Source: an uncultured Lachnospiraceae bacterium (GTDB lineage: Bacteria; Bacillota; Clostridia; Lachnospirales; Lachnospiraceae). Taken from it: a stretch of 37,369 bases of DNA. The stretch lies in the NCBI GenBank assembly GCA_910586095.1, contig CAJUHQ010000001.1, positions 42,044 to 79,412 on the forward strand, given 5' to 3'. This document shows positions 1 to 7,537 of this stretch, in pieces. The notes under the pieces are model-generated. The model did no database searches, was not told the DNA's origin, and saw only the letters and a list, made by a program, of their open reading frames with translations. A program made the translations under genes and the position numbers. The stretch's first letter is position 1; every line of letters begins with the position of its first letter.

Positions 1-11
1 ATACCATTTCA

Positions 12-57
12 GGCCGTATGGCCATCCATACTATGAAAGTCGAAGACTTTCGTAGTA
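12..57 (-). repeat. 46-bp dispersed hairpin repeat, copy A
   Basis: Contains the palindrome ATGGCCAT followed by the hairpin CTATGAAAGTC-GAA-GACTTTCGTAG. It matches the copy at 37305-37350 with four differences. A copy in the opposite orientation lies at 33410-33451. Here it provides the last codons and the stop of the 84-residue ORF. Confidence 0.85.
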
Positions 58-285
58 ATCTTCTGTAGGTAATCCATTTCGGTATTTGATATATAATTCT
101 AAATTTCCATCAGAAAATAATTCATAATAAAGTCCAGTAAAAGGTTTTCCATTATAATATAAAAGGTCTGAATCTGGTTTGGGGTAATCAAAACCGTGTT
201 CATCTTCATAGGCGTCTTCACTTTCTTCTATACCACCTTGGAGGATGATTTCTTCTAAAGTAAGAGGAATTGGTATATTGTTCAT
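31..285 (-). CDS. small acidic MORN-like protein, possibly immunity/antitoxin-like
   Basis: An 84-residue acidic protein. Its second half (YYNGKPFTGLYYELFSDGNL followed by a basic-Gly-Leu turn) looks like a MORN-type repeat as found in YwqK-family antitoxins and some immunity proteins. That is a resemblance, not a firm family call. There is no clear ribosome binding site before the ATG and an in-frame stop lies about 30 bases upstream. It may therefore be a remnant, or the tail partner of a gene outside the window. The last seven codons and the TAG stop are formed by a dispersed hairpin repeat (12-57), so the C-terminus is partly repeat-derived. No function can be assigned. Confidence 0.5.
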   Translation of the reverse strand: MNNIPIPLTLEEIILQGGIEESEDAYEDEHGFDYPKPDSDLLYYNGKPFTGLYYELFSDGNLELYIKYRNGLPTEDYYESLRLS

Positions 286-582
286 AGTAACCGCTTTGCT
301 GCCTTTGACGGTTTAAATAAATGTGAAATTATAGTGTCAACTAAGAATACGGATTGTCGTTATGTTTAGTCTAGCACATTCATAGGACATCTACAAGATT
401 CCATATATGAAAAGACAAAAACGAATTCTTCACATGACAGTGTAGCAAAGATTTGCTGGATAGAATAAAGAAAGAAGTATTGTTTGCTATAACAAATTTG
501 TGCTTGAGGCAAAGTATATATAAGTTATGGATTGTTGACATGCAAAGATTAGGAAAAGGAGAGAACATTTTTCAGACATATC
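286..582. other. non-coding stretch, AT-rich
   Basis: Between the leftmost minus-strand gene and the promoter of the phosphoribosyltransferase gene no ORF has a convincing ribosome binding site or protein-like composition. A 62-codon minus-strand reading frame lies here, but it is rich in Phe, Leu and Ser and looks random. No structured RNA or repeat was recognised. Confidence 0.5.
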
Positions 583-612
583 TTGCCTAGAACAAGAAAT
601 TACGTGTATAAT
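583..612 (+). promoter_or_regulatory. probable sigma-A promoter of the Ter biosynthetic genes
   Basis: TTGCCT at 583-588 and a perfect TATAAT at 607-612 are separated by 18 bases. Transcription would start near 619, leaving a leader of roughly 60 bases before the TTG start at 679. Confidence 0.5.
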
Positions 613-678
613 AAGAAAGAATTGTGCATATGGAAAGATTTGTAAGAATCATATAATTGGCATGAGAATACGCTATTT

Positions 679-2001
679 TTGCCAATCTGTGATCTCATAT
701 CTATTTTGGGACTTTGTTTAAACCAAAGTGAGTGGGAAAGTGTATCATGCACAAAAGACATAAAGAAAGGGGAAACAGTCGTGTGTGCAGTCTATCAAGA
801 ACAAGAGCTGGTAAGAATTGCAAAAAGACAAAATAATAAAAAAAGAAATTATTTAGTGGTAAATCCACTACAGGGAAAACATATTCCAGTGTCACCACAC
901 AAGGCACTGAATATGTTTAGGGCACTTGCAGAACCTCTAAAGGAGCCCTATGCAAAGCAGCGGCTGTTGTTGATAGGATTTGCAGAGACAGCGACAGCCA
1001 TAGGGGCAGCCGTGGCGGTGGAACTAGGAGCACTGTATATGCAAACTACACGCGAGCAGCTTTCGGGGGTGGAGTATTTGTATTTTTCAGAGGAACATAG
1101 TCACGCCACCGAGCAGAAATTAGTCAAAAATGATCTCGATTTGATAATGGATGAGATTGATCGAATTATTTTTATAGAGGATGAAGTTACTACTGGAAAA
1201 ACAATTTTAAACAGTATTGAGATTCTTGAGAGAAATTATCCAAACAAAGTTCAATACGCAGTGGCCTCACTCTTAAATGGCATGGATGAGGAGGCTTTGA
1301 AAAGATATCAAAACAAAGGGATAGCACTACATTGGCTTGCAAAGACAAATCATGCGATATATCCGCAAATTGCGGAGGCTTATCAGTCGGATGGAGAATA
1401 TAAGGTGTGTAGTACACATGATCTATTTTGTGAGCAGTCAGAAAAAAGTGCCGAGATTTCTTGCAAAGAAGTTCAAAAGAATCAAACTGATGTTTGCATA
1501 TCGCCACAAGCATTGTGTGCACATCAAACAGTGCAAGACATTCATATAAGAAAGTTGCATATAGAACAGCCTGTGAATACAAGGCGTCTAATTGAGACAA
1601 AATCATATGTTGAATTTTGTCAAGGGCTTTATGATAAGATTATAGATCAAATGGATTTATCACAACAGGGAAACAATATTCTTGTGCTTGGCACAGAGGA
1701 ATATATGTATCCGCCGCTCTATATAGCAGGTGAGCTTGAAAAGCAGGGGAAAAATGTCCGCTTTCATGCTACCACTCGAAGTCCTATTACGGTGAGTAGA
1801 CAAGAAAAGTATCCACTTCATACAAGATATGAGCTAAAAAGCTTTTATGACAGTCAACGAATTACATATATCTATGATCTAGAAAAATACGATTGTGTGT
1901 TGATTTTGACAGACGCACCACAAGAGAATGTAGAAGGGTTTTGGTCCTTGATGGATGCCTTAGTACAGAGTGGAAATGACAATATTGTTTTGGTGAATTG
2001 A
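679..2001 (+). CDS. phosphoribosyltransferase-TRSP domain protein (Ter biosynthetic module)
   Basis: Predicted phosphoribosyltransferase of the Ter-linked biosynthetic module, thought in the literature to build a nucleoside-like metabolite. Residues about 50-240 form the PRTase domain: NPLQGKHIPVSP near the start and the PRPP loop E167-D168-E169-V-T-T-G173-K-T. The C-terminal third (about 320-440) is the TRSP domain, with the diagnostic T366-R-S-P369 in ATTRSPI. A low-complexity linker of about 50 residues lies between them. The start is uncertain. TTG at 679 is the only upstream option before an in-frame stop at 643 and has a weak ribosome binding site. GTG at 781, preceded by AAAGGGG, is an alternative that would still keep the PRTase core. 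It is followed 33 bases later by the hydrolase gene, apparently in one transcript. Confidence 0.85.
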   Translation: MPICDLISILGLCLNQSEWESVSCTKDIKKGETVVCAVYQEQELVRIAKRQNNKKRNYLVVNPLQGKHIPVSPHKALNMFRALAEPLKEPYAKQRLLLIGFAETATAIGAAVAVELGALYMQTTREQLSGVEYLYFSEEHSHATEQKLVKNDLDLIMDEIDRIIFIEDEVTTGKTILNSIEILERNYPNKVQYAVASLLNGMDEEALKRYQNKGIALHWLAKTNHAIYPQIAEAYQSDGEYKVCSTHDLFCEQSEKSAEISCKEVQKNQTDVCISPQALCAHQTVQDIHIRKLHIEQPVNTRRLIETKSYVEFCQGLYDKIIDQMDLSQQGNNILVLGTEEYMYPPLYIAGELEKQGKNVRFHATTRSPITVSRQEKYPLHTRYELKSFYDSQRITYIYDLEKYDCVLILTDAPQENVEGFWSLMDALVQSGNDNIVLVN

Positions 2002-2034
2002 AAGGATGGATAATGACAAAAAGGAGTCAAAACC

Positions 2035-2589
2035 ATGAAAAAATTAGCGATACTCTTTCCAGGGATAGGCTATCATGTAGATAAGCCATTATTGTATTAC
2101 AGCAAAAAATTAGCAGTAGCCAATGGTTTTGAAGTGATGGAAGTACCATATGGAAATTTTCCAGAAGGTGTTAAAGGATCGCTTCAAAAAATGAAGGAAG
2201 CTTTTGACAGCGCAGTAAAGCAGAGTGAATGTATTCTCCAGGATGTGAAGTTTGAACAGTATGACAAAATTCTGTTTATTTCCAAAAGTATTGGAACAGC
2301 GGTTGCCGCTGCCTATGCCACTAGACATAATCTACAAACATACAATATTTTTTACACGCCAGTGGAGGCGTCAATAGATTTTATGAATCAACCAGGAATT
2401 GTGTTTCATGGCACAGAGGATGCCTGGGTAGATAGCAAAAATCTGGTGGCACTCTGCCAACAAAAAGGATATAAGGTAGAGATTACTCAAAAGGCTAATC
2501 ATTCGTTAGAGACAGGCAATGTACAAACAGATCTTTACAATCTAAAAACGATTATGACGGCGACAGAGCAATATATTGGTTCAATATAA
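2035..2589 (+). CDS. small alpha/beta-hydrolase of the Ter module
   Basis: A compact 184-residue alpha/beta-hydrolase fold protein. The nucleophile elbow is S83-K-S85-I-G87 (a variant of G-x-S-x-G), preceded by a hydrophobic strand (KILFIS). The acid is probably D129 in HGTEDAWV, after a strand, and the histidine is H156 in ANHSLE near the end. Together these give a complete Ser-Asp-His triad. No lid domain is evident and the protein is short for the fold. There is no signal peptide, so it should be cytoplasmic. It lies between the two phosphoribosyltransferase-type genes with a good ribosome binding site (AAAAAGGAG), suggesting that it acts on an ester or amide intermediate of the same pathway. 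Its substrate is unknown. Confidence 0.8.
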   Translation: MKKLAILFPGIGYHVDKPLLYYSKKLAVANGFEVMEVPYGNFPEGVKGSLQKMKEAFDSAVKQSECILQDVKFEQYDKILFISKSIGTAVAAAYATRHNLQTYNIFYTPVEASIDFMNQPGIVFHGTEDAWVDSKNLVALCQQKGYKVEITQKANHSLETGNVQTDLYNLKTIMTATEQYIGSI

Positions 2590-2628
2590 CGTTCATGTCG
2601 CAACAAAGATTATTTGTGGAGAAGTACT

Positions 2629-2651
2629 AAGTCTGCATAGCAGACTTTTTT
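2629..2651 (+). terminator. hairpin with T-run after the hydrolase gene
   Basis: AAGTCTGC-ATA-GCAGACTT is followed by a T-run. It looks like an intrinsic terminator, or a partial one between the hydrolase and StiP genes. The stem core GTCTGC/GCAGAC recurs at 11773-11788 and in variant form at 24095-24131. Confidence 0.65.
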
Positions 2652-2667
2652 CACACTCATGATTTGA

Positions 2668-2686
2668 GTCGCAGCAAAGCTGCGAC
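2668..2686 (+). promoter_or_regulatory. perfect hairpin directly upstream of the StiP ribosome binding site
   Basis: GTCGCAGC-AAA-GCTGCGAC, an 8-bp perfect stem, ends 2 bases before the GGGAG ribosome binding site of the next gene. In the mRNA it would sit against the initiation region and could tune translation or mark an RNA end. Similar hairpins precede other genes of the window. Confidence 0.6.
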
Positions 2687-2698
2687 ATGGGAGTTAAT

Positions 2699-3751
2699 AT
2701 GATGAGAAGTTCGTACAGCAAGGAAGATGTTATTTTATTGTTAAAGGATATAACAGGATTAGTAGAGCCACAATCAACACAGGAGCGCGAGAGATTGATA
2801 CAGGCTGGAAGACACTATAGTGAAATGCTTCCTATAGAGTATGTACCTACAGACAAGTATATGCAAGTGTATCAAGAAGCACTCACAAACTATGCTAAGC
2901 CAACAGCGATGGCAGTTGGTAGAGTAGCAGATAAAATTTTAGATAAAAAGAACGATCGCGTAGTATTGGTATCACTTGCAAGGGCTGGTATTCCGATTGG
3001 AATTTTGATAAAGCGCTACATAAAAATGAAGTATGACAAGGATGTGTTGCACTACTCTATCTCCATTATAAAAGGAAAAGGGATAGATCACAATGCGATG
3101 CACTATCTTCTAGAGAGACATCGGCCAGAACAACTACTGTTTGTTGATGGATGGATAGGAAAAGGAGCTATATTCAATGAATTAAAAAGAGAGCTGGAGG
3201 CATACAAAGGTGTATTGCCTGATCTTGCAGTGGTGGCTGATCCTGCCAATATAACCGATTTGTATGGTACACATGAAGATATCCTAATCCCCAGTTCGTG
3301 CCTAAACTGTACGGTTTCGGGGCTTATCAGCAGAACTTTTTTGAGGTCGGACATAATAGGCCCAGAGGATTTTCACGGTGCAGTATTCTATGGTGAATTG
3401 GCAAAGTCGGATTTGTCCTATGCATTTATTCATGTGATAGAGCAGTGTTTTCAAAAGGATAATCCACCAGAAAACATAGTGATAAAAGGATATGGTGCAG
3501 AGGAAGTTAGGGAACTTGCAACCGCGTTTGGCATAAAGGACATTCATCTGATAAAACCAGGAATCGGGGAAACCACCCGAGTGCTTTTGCGCAGAGTTCC
3601 GTGGAAAGTACTTATTGATGAGCGATACAAAGAAAGTCCAGAACTAGGACATATTGTCAGACTGGCCCAAGAGAAGCATGTCAAGATAGAATACTATCCA
3701 TTAAGGCATTACAAGTGTTGTGGGATTATCAAGAAACTGGCAGAGACATAG
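2699..3751 (+). CDS. StiP-family (PRTase-like) protein with C-terminal PELOTA domain
   Basis: Belongs to the family named StiP ('cysteine protease StiP'), which Aravind and colleagues regarded as a phosphoribosyltransferase-like enzyme of Ter gene clusters. Visible marks are VLVSLARAGIPIG near residue 90 and the conserved VDGWIGKGAI with D150. The last 60 residues, about 290-350 (VLLRRVPWKVLIDERY to the end), match the PELOTA-type RNA-binding domain often fused there. Start ATG 2699 is chosen because GGGAG lies 5 bases before it; an in-frame ATG at 2687 lacks a site. The gene follows the PRTase-TRSP and hydrolase genes on the same strand and ends at a bidirectional terminator facing the aldolase. 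A role in making or sensing a nucleotide-like compound is inference. Confidence 0.85.
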   Translation: MMRSSYSKEDVILLLKDITGLVEPQSTQERERLIQAGRHYSEMLPIEYVPTDKYMQVYQEALTNYAKPTAMAVGRVADKILDKKNDRVVLVSLARAGIPIGILIKRYIKMKYDKDVLHYSISIIKGKGIDHNAMHYLLERHRPEQLLFVDGWIGKGAIFNELKRELEAYKGVLPDLAVVADPANITDLYGTHEDILIPSSCLNCTVSGLISRTFLRSDIIGPEDFHGAVFYGELAKSDLSYAFIHVIEQCFQKDNPPENIVIKGYGAEEVRELATAFGIKDIHLIKPGIGETTRVLLRRVPWKVLIDERYKESPELGHIVRLAQEKHVKIEYYPLRHYKCCGIIKKLAET

Positions 3752-3778
3752 ATGAAAGAGGTTGGTGCAGTAGTAAAG

Positions 3779-3810
3779 TAAGACAGCCTATGTATATAAA
3801 GGCTGTCTTA
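3779..3810. terminator. bidirectional terminator between convergent genes
   Basis: TAAGACAGCC and GGCTGTCTTA form a perfect 10-bp stem with AT-rich flanks on both sides. It separates the plus-strand StiP gene from the minus-strand lyase gene. Confidence 0.75.
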
Positions 3811-3849
3811 TAATAAATGAGTGTTGGGTTAGCTATGTTAAGATAGTTA

Positions 3850-4914
3850 TCAAGCTTTGAAACGATATAGATATGGTTGAACCTGTGGAGTTGGGATTTT
3901 TATAGTATTGTTGTTTTTGGGGGCAAAGTGTACAGTGGCATCGGGTATATCATGATACGTAACACCAAAGCTTTCGGCTAGTAAAAGTGTGCGAAGTGCC
4001 CAGTTAGAGTGTGTTTTGTATTCATTCATGCGCTCCTTTGCAGAGTTTGCAGATACTAGTAGATGCGAATGATGATCCCAGTTTAAGATTGCGCAGGCGT
4101 CTGCATAATCCTTTTGTGGTACTTTGTAGGCATCATTTACAACATCAATCTGGTTGGGGTGAATCACAGTTTTCCCCACAAAACCACAAAGTCGATCCAT
4201 TGCAATTTCATTTAGGAGTCCCTGTTTCCAATAAGGGCCATTATAATATTCCCATACGGGACCAGAAACAACATAATCCATGCCATAGACAGTGATAATG
4301 TCAGAAAAAATAGATGCTACAGGCTGAATTTGATGTATTGTCTCTGTCTCATGACGGCGAAATCCAAACATATGACAAAGGTCATTTCCACCAACACGAA
4401 TATTGAGAACTCGATCTTCAATAGCAGACAATTTATCCTTTAAGGCATAGAGAATATCAAATCTGCTTCGCAGATCAATGATTGAGGCACTTTCATATAT
4501 CGGCATAGTATAGACAGGCTGCAAAGCAGTTTCGTTTACTTTAATAATTTCCTGTAGATAGGCATCTGCATTTTCGAGCGAAAATTTAGGAAGAATAAAG
4601 CCTGTAACTAAACAGGATGCTTCGCCAAGTTGTTGGTAGAGCAATCCAATTTGAAAGGGACTGCGCACGCGAATAAAAATTTTAGGAACAAAGAACTCGT
4701 CACTGACACGGCGCATGTGAATACGGCGAAGTGTATCAATCAGTTTTTGTTGGGCCTCCTGTACACAGTCATCACGGATAGTGTCTTCAAGGCACAGCGC
4801 GAGGGAATACTTAGTTCCAAAATGTTGGTTTACAATAGAATCATAGATAGTAGCGTTGTTGGCGGGACTGTACAAAAGAGCACCAACGCTATAATAAAGT
4901 ACAGAATCTTTCAT
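3850..4914 (-). CDS. HpcH/HpaI-type C-C bond lyase of the Ter module
   Basis: A TIM-barrel C-C bond lyase related to CitE and HpcH/HpaI aldolases, of the subgroup found with Ter genes. The 354-residue protein shows the family pattern: LALCLEDTI early (acidic metal/phosphate region), a strand IFIRVR, LRVGGNDL in the middle, SGPVWEYYN, and GKTVIHPNQI near residue 290, the typical end of the barrel. The reading frame is open 39 codons further upstream, but ATG at 4914 has GGAG at the right distance and the family's normal N-terminus (MKDSVLYYSVGALLYSPA). Substrate unknown; a sugar-phosphate or phosphoribosyl-linked product of the neighbouring PRTases is an inference. It is transcribed towards those genes from its own promoter. 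Confidence 0.85.
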   Translation of the reverse strand: MKDSVLYYSVGALLYSPANNATIYDSIVNQHFGTKYSLALCLEDTIRDDCVQEAQQKLIDTLRRIHMRRVSDEFFVPKIFIRVRSPFQIGLLYQQLGEASCLVTGFILPKFSLENADAYLQEIIKVNETALQPVYTMPIYESASIIDLRSRFDILYALKDKLSAIEDRVLNIRVGGNDLCHMFGFRRHETETIHQIQPVASIFSDIITVYGMDYVVSGPVWEYYNGPYWKQGLLNEIAMDRLCGFVGKTVIHPNQIDVVNDAYKVPQKDYADACAILNWDHHSHLLVSANSAKERMNEYKTHSNWALRTLLLAESFGVTYHDIPDATVHFAPKNNNTIKIPTPQVQPYLYRFKA

Positions 4915-5050
4915 TACAAGCTCCGATCTGTGCAGGATTACGCACGTTATCATTTCATTCTTGTGGCAGTAAGCTAAGCATTTGCAAAGGTTATGTATTC
5001 TGCCATTTGCGACGAGAAAGATATAGATCAAAAGTTTGATCTCTTTGATA

Positions 5051-5078
5051 AATATAATCAGGCGCAGTTATAATTCAA
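5051..5078 (-). promoter_or_regulatory. probable promoter of the C-C bond lyase gene
   Basis: On the minus strand TTGAAT (5078-5073) and TATATT (5056-5051) are spaced by 16 bases. It would give a leader of about 130 bases before the ATG at 4914. Moderate match to sigma-A. Confidence 0.4.
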
Positions 5079-5134
5079 TATAGCACATATAAAAAAGCGA
5101 AGCAATAGCCAGCGCGAAAATGTAGCAAGGGTTG

Positions 5135-5262
5135 GTTACTATTCAGCCATACCCATTTCATGTCGGGCGTCCGCCCTATAAAATCGAATATACAAAATGC
5201 CTTATGCGAGCAAGCTCCCAACAGCATTTTGTATATTCAATTTTGCATGGCTGAACTGTTAC
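5135..5262 (+). mobile_element. 128-bp MITE-like element, copy 1
   Basis: A 128-bp non-coding element. Its ends, GTTACTATTCAGCCAT and the complement of ATGGCTGAACTGTTAC, match as inverted repeats at 13 of 16 positions. The centre folds into a 21-bp stem (5180-5200 with 5224-5244, one G-U pair) around a loop holding GAGC-AA-GCTC. A smaller hairpin GGGCG-tc-CGCCC lies to the left. It is flanked on both sides by CAAGGGTTG (5126-5134 and 5262-5270, sharing the last base of the element), which looks like a target duplication of 8-9 bp. A second copy at 32273-32400 is inverted and identical at 126 of 128 positions by hand alignment. No coding capacity, so it would need a transposase in trans. Confidence 0.85.
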
Positions 5263-5313
5263 AAGGGTTGTTTCACAGAGAAGTATTAAGTTTTACGCTG
5301 TGAGGAAAGGAGC

Positions 5314-5688
5314 ATGTATATCAATATGACCAATGAACAAAGAGCAGAACAAATTATCAAGAAATATGGTTTTGACTTTGATAAAATCTCCAAAAAAGAA
5401 ATAATTGATTTATTGTGTAAGGAAATAGAGGATTATCAAGCTGGAAGTTCTGAATATATTAGAGTGTTATGTGGCTATTTATACTGTATAGGGGATGTTT
5501 CAGATATTCCCTTACTGGAAAAGGCAAAATATACGATCAATATGGACGTAGGTTGTATGGTTGATATCGAATGGATCGAAAGTTTAAAAAACGGGGGAGT
5601 TGATACGCCATATGTTCGCAATCGTGAAGAAATTATCAACTCCTTTGTGATATATTACAAAGAGTTTGAATCATCAGATGAGTGGTAA
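5314..5688 (+). CDS. small hypothetical protein, immunity-like
   Basis: A 124-residue acidic cytoplasmic protein with no membrane segment or signal peptide. It begins NEQRAEQIIKKYGFDFDKI and is predicted mostly helical. Its style (short, acidic, Cys/Tyr-rich core, orphan, next to a repeat element) is that of immunity proteins of polymorphic toxins, but no family was recognised and no toxin gene is adjacent. GAGGAAAGGAG lies just before the first ATG; ATG 5326 (MTNEQRAEQ) is an equally likely start. It lies between the MITE-like element and the glucosidase gene and interrupts the Ter locus, so it probably arrived separately. Confidence 0.65.
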   Translation: MYINMTNEQRAEQIIKKYGFDFDKISKKEIIDLLCKEIEDYQAGSSEYIRVLCGYLYCIGDVSDIPLLEKAKYTINMDVGCMVDIEWIESLKNGGVDTPYVRNREEIINSFVIYYKEFESSDEW

Positions 5689-5820
5689 CGTATATATAAA
5701 TATGTACGATATAGTAGATGTCATATAATTTTAGAAACACTTTTTTCTGTTTAAAGAAAAATAGATCTTTGTGGATTATAAGTGAATATAGTAAAACAAC
5801 AATAAAATATGGAGGGAACA

Positions 5821-7458
5821 ATGGAAAATATCAAACAAAACAATCAAAAAAAATGGTGGAAAAATATAGTAGTCTATCAGATTTATCCGCGTAGTTTTGC
5901 CGATAGCAATGGAGATGGTATTGGAGACTTGCAAGGGATTATTTCTAAGTTAGACTATTTAGAGCAATTGGGGATCGGCGCGATCTGGCTATCTCCCGTG
6001 TGTAAGTCACCACAGGATGATAATGGGTATGATATCTCAGATTATCAGGATATTGATCCAATGTTTGGTAGTCTTGAGGATATGGAGCGCTTGATTGCAG
6101 AGGCGGATAAACATCAGATTCGCATTATTATGGATCTAGTTTTAAATCATTCTTCGGATGAACATCGATGGTTTCAGGAGGCAAAAAAGAGCCGTGAAAA
6201 TCCTTATCATGACTATTATATTTGGAGAGATGGCACAGAAGAAGTAGTGCCCAATGACATGAAGGCAGCTTTTGGCGGTTCAGCCTGGGAGTGGGTTCCA
6301 CAGATTGGGCAGTATTATTTTCATCAGTTTTCGGTTAAACAACCCGATCTAAACTGGGAGAATCCAAAATTGCGCCGTGAGATATATGATATGATCAATT
6401 GGTGGATTGAAAAAGGAGTGAAGGGTTTTCGGTTAGATGTGATTGACCAGATTGCAAAAGAACCTGATCGCCATATCACTAATAATGGGCCACGACTTCA
6501 CGAGTTTTTGAGGGAGTTGAGTAAAGAGACATTTCAGAGAGCAGATTTGGTCACCGTTGGGGAAGCATGGGGGGCAACAACAAAGTTAGCGAAATTGTAT
6601 AGCAATCCAGACAACAGCGAATTGTCAATGGTTTTCCAGTTTGAGCATATTTGTCTAGATCAGATTAAAGGTAAGGAAAAATGGGATTTGGCACCATTGC
6701 CTTTTATAGAATTAAAAAGGGTTTTTGCACGATGGCAGAAGGAATTGTATGGACAGGGATGGAATAGCCTATTTTGGAATAATCATGATTTGCCGCGCAT
6801 TGTATCACGTTGGGGAAATGATGAAAAGTATCGTGTGGAATCAGCAAAAATGTTAGCAATTTTACTTCATGGTATGCAGGGAACTCCTTATATTTATCAG
6901 GGTGAGGAGCTTGGCATGACCAATGTCAAATTTAAGATAGACGAGTATCGCGATATTGAGACGCGCAATCTCTATCAAGAACGGCTAGAAAAGGGATATG
7001 CCAAGGAGGATATCATGCGTTCTATCTATGCAAAGAGTCGTGACAATGCGCGCACACCAATGCAGTGGAATGATGAAAAGTACGCAGGATTCACACAGGG
7101 AACACCATGGATTGGGGTGAATCCAAATTATCGAGAAATCAATGCTGCCAACCAGATACAGGATAAAGAATCTATTTTTTCTTGTTATCAGACATTGATT
7201 CGACTCCGAAAAGAATATCCTGTATTCGTTGATGGAGAATTTGAATTGTTAGCAGAAAAGGACCCTGCTCTTTTTGCATATACCAGGACAAATGCGGATG
7301 CGCAAGTTCTTGTAATTTGTAATTTTTTTGAAAAAACAATAGACTGTGCGATAGAACCTGATCGGTCCATGCAATTGTTAGTGAGCAATTACAATGATGA
7401 AGGGCAACGCAAGACGTTGCGTCCATACGAGGCGAGAATATATTATAAATTAAGATAA
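5821..7458 (+). CDS. GH13 alpha-glucosidase, predicted oligo-1,6-glucosidase
   Basis: Cytoplasmic glycoside hydrolase family 13 enzyme of 545 residues, normal length for oligo-1,6-glucosidase and related exo-glucosidases. It has the N-terminal VVYQIYPRSFADSNGDGIGD signature and the catalytic set: nucleophile D206 in GFRLDV, acid/base E248 in VGEAWG, transition-state D323 in NNHDLPR. The residue after the nucleophile is Val (V207), which in this family marks alpha-1,6 (isomaltase-type) specificity; alpha-1,4 maltases have Thr or Ala there. It has no signal peptide and so would act on imported isomalto-oligosaccharides. The ATG at 5821 is chosen because the upstream ATG at 5809 overlaps the GGAGGG ribosome binding site. 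No sugar transporter or regulator is adjacent, and it sits between two Ter sub-clusters. Confidence 0.93.
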   Translation: MENIKQNNQKKWWKNIVVYQIYPRSFADSNGDGIGDLQGIISKLDYLEQLGIGAIWLSPVCKSPQDDNGYDISDYQDIDPMFGSLEDMERLIAEADKHQIRIIMDLVLNHSSDEHRWFQEAKKSRENPYHDYYIWRDGTEEVVPNDMKAAFGGSAWEWVPQIGQYYFHQFSVKQPDLNWENPKLRREIYDMINWWIEKGVKGFRLDVIDQIAKEPDRHITNNGPRLHEFLRELSKETFQRADLVTVGEAWGATTKLAKLYSNPDNSELSMVFQFEHICLDQIKGKEKWDLAPLPFIELKRVFARWQKELYGQGWNSLFWNNHDLPRIVSRWGNDEKYRVESAKMLAILLHGMQGTPYIYQGEELGMTNVKFKIDEYRDIETRNLYQERLEKGYAKEDIMRSIYAKSRDNARTPMQWNDEKYAGFTQGTPWIGVNPNYREINAANQIQDKESIFSCYQTLIRLRKEYPVFVDGEFELLAEKDPALFAYTRTNADAQVLVICNFFEKTIDCAIEPDRSMQLLVSNYNDEGQRKTLRPYEARIYYKLR

Positions 7459-7487
7459 GCTTTTTTGTTCCATTTATGTTGTGGATG

Positions 7488-7496
7488 TGCTATACT
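7488..7496 (+). promoter_or_regulatory. possible extended -10 promoter of the YceG-like/protease gene
   Basis: TGC followed by TATACT gives an extended -10 box about 40 bases before the start codon. No good -35 at normal spacing is visible, so this is tentative. Confidence 0.35.
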
Positions 7497-7537
7497 AAAT
7501 CAAAAGTTCGATTGAAATAGGACAAAAGGTGATAGCA

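Noticed and set aside
380..568. 62-codon minus-strand frame in the left intergenic region
   Set aside because: No ribosome binding site, low complexity, and it overlaps the approach to the promoter at 583.
1190..1606. 138-codon minus-strand open frame
   Set aside because: Antisense to the PRTase-TRSP gene, no family pattern, shadow of a well-supported gene.
2699..3751. StiP protein as a true cysteine protease
   Set aside because: The family name says protease, but the visible motifs (hydrophobic strand plus VDGWIGKGAI loop) fit a PRTase-like fold and no Cys-His pair in a recognisable protease context could be identified by eye.
5135..5262. 128-bp element as an integron attC site
   Set aside because: The ends do not carry the RYYYAAC/GTTRRRY core pattern, and the two copies are inverted and far apart with no integrase gene; terminal inverted repeats with flanking duplications fit a MITE better.
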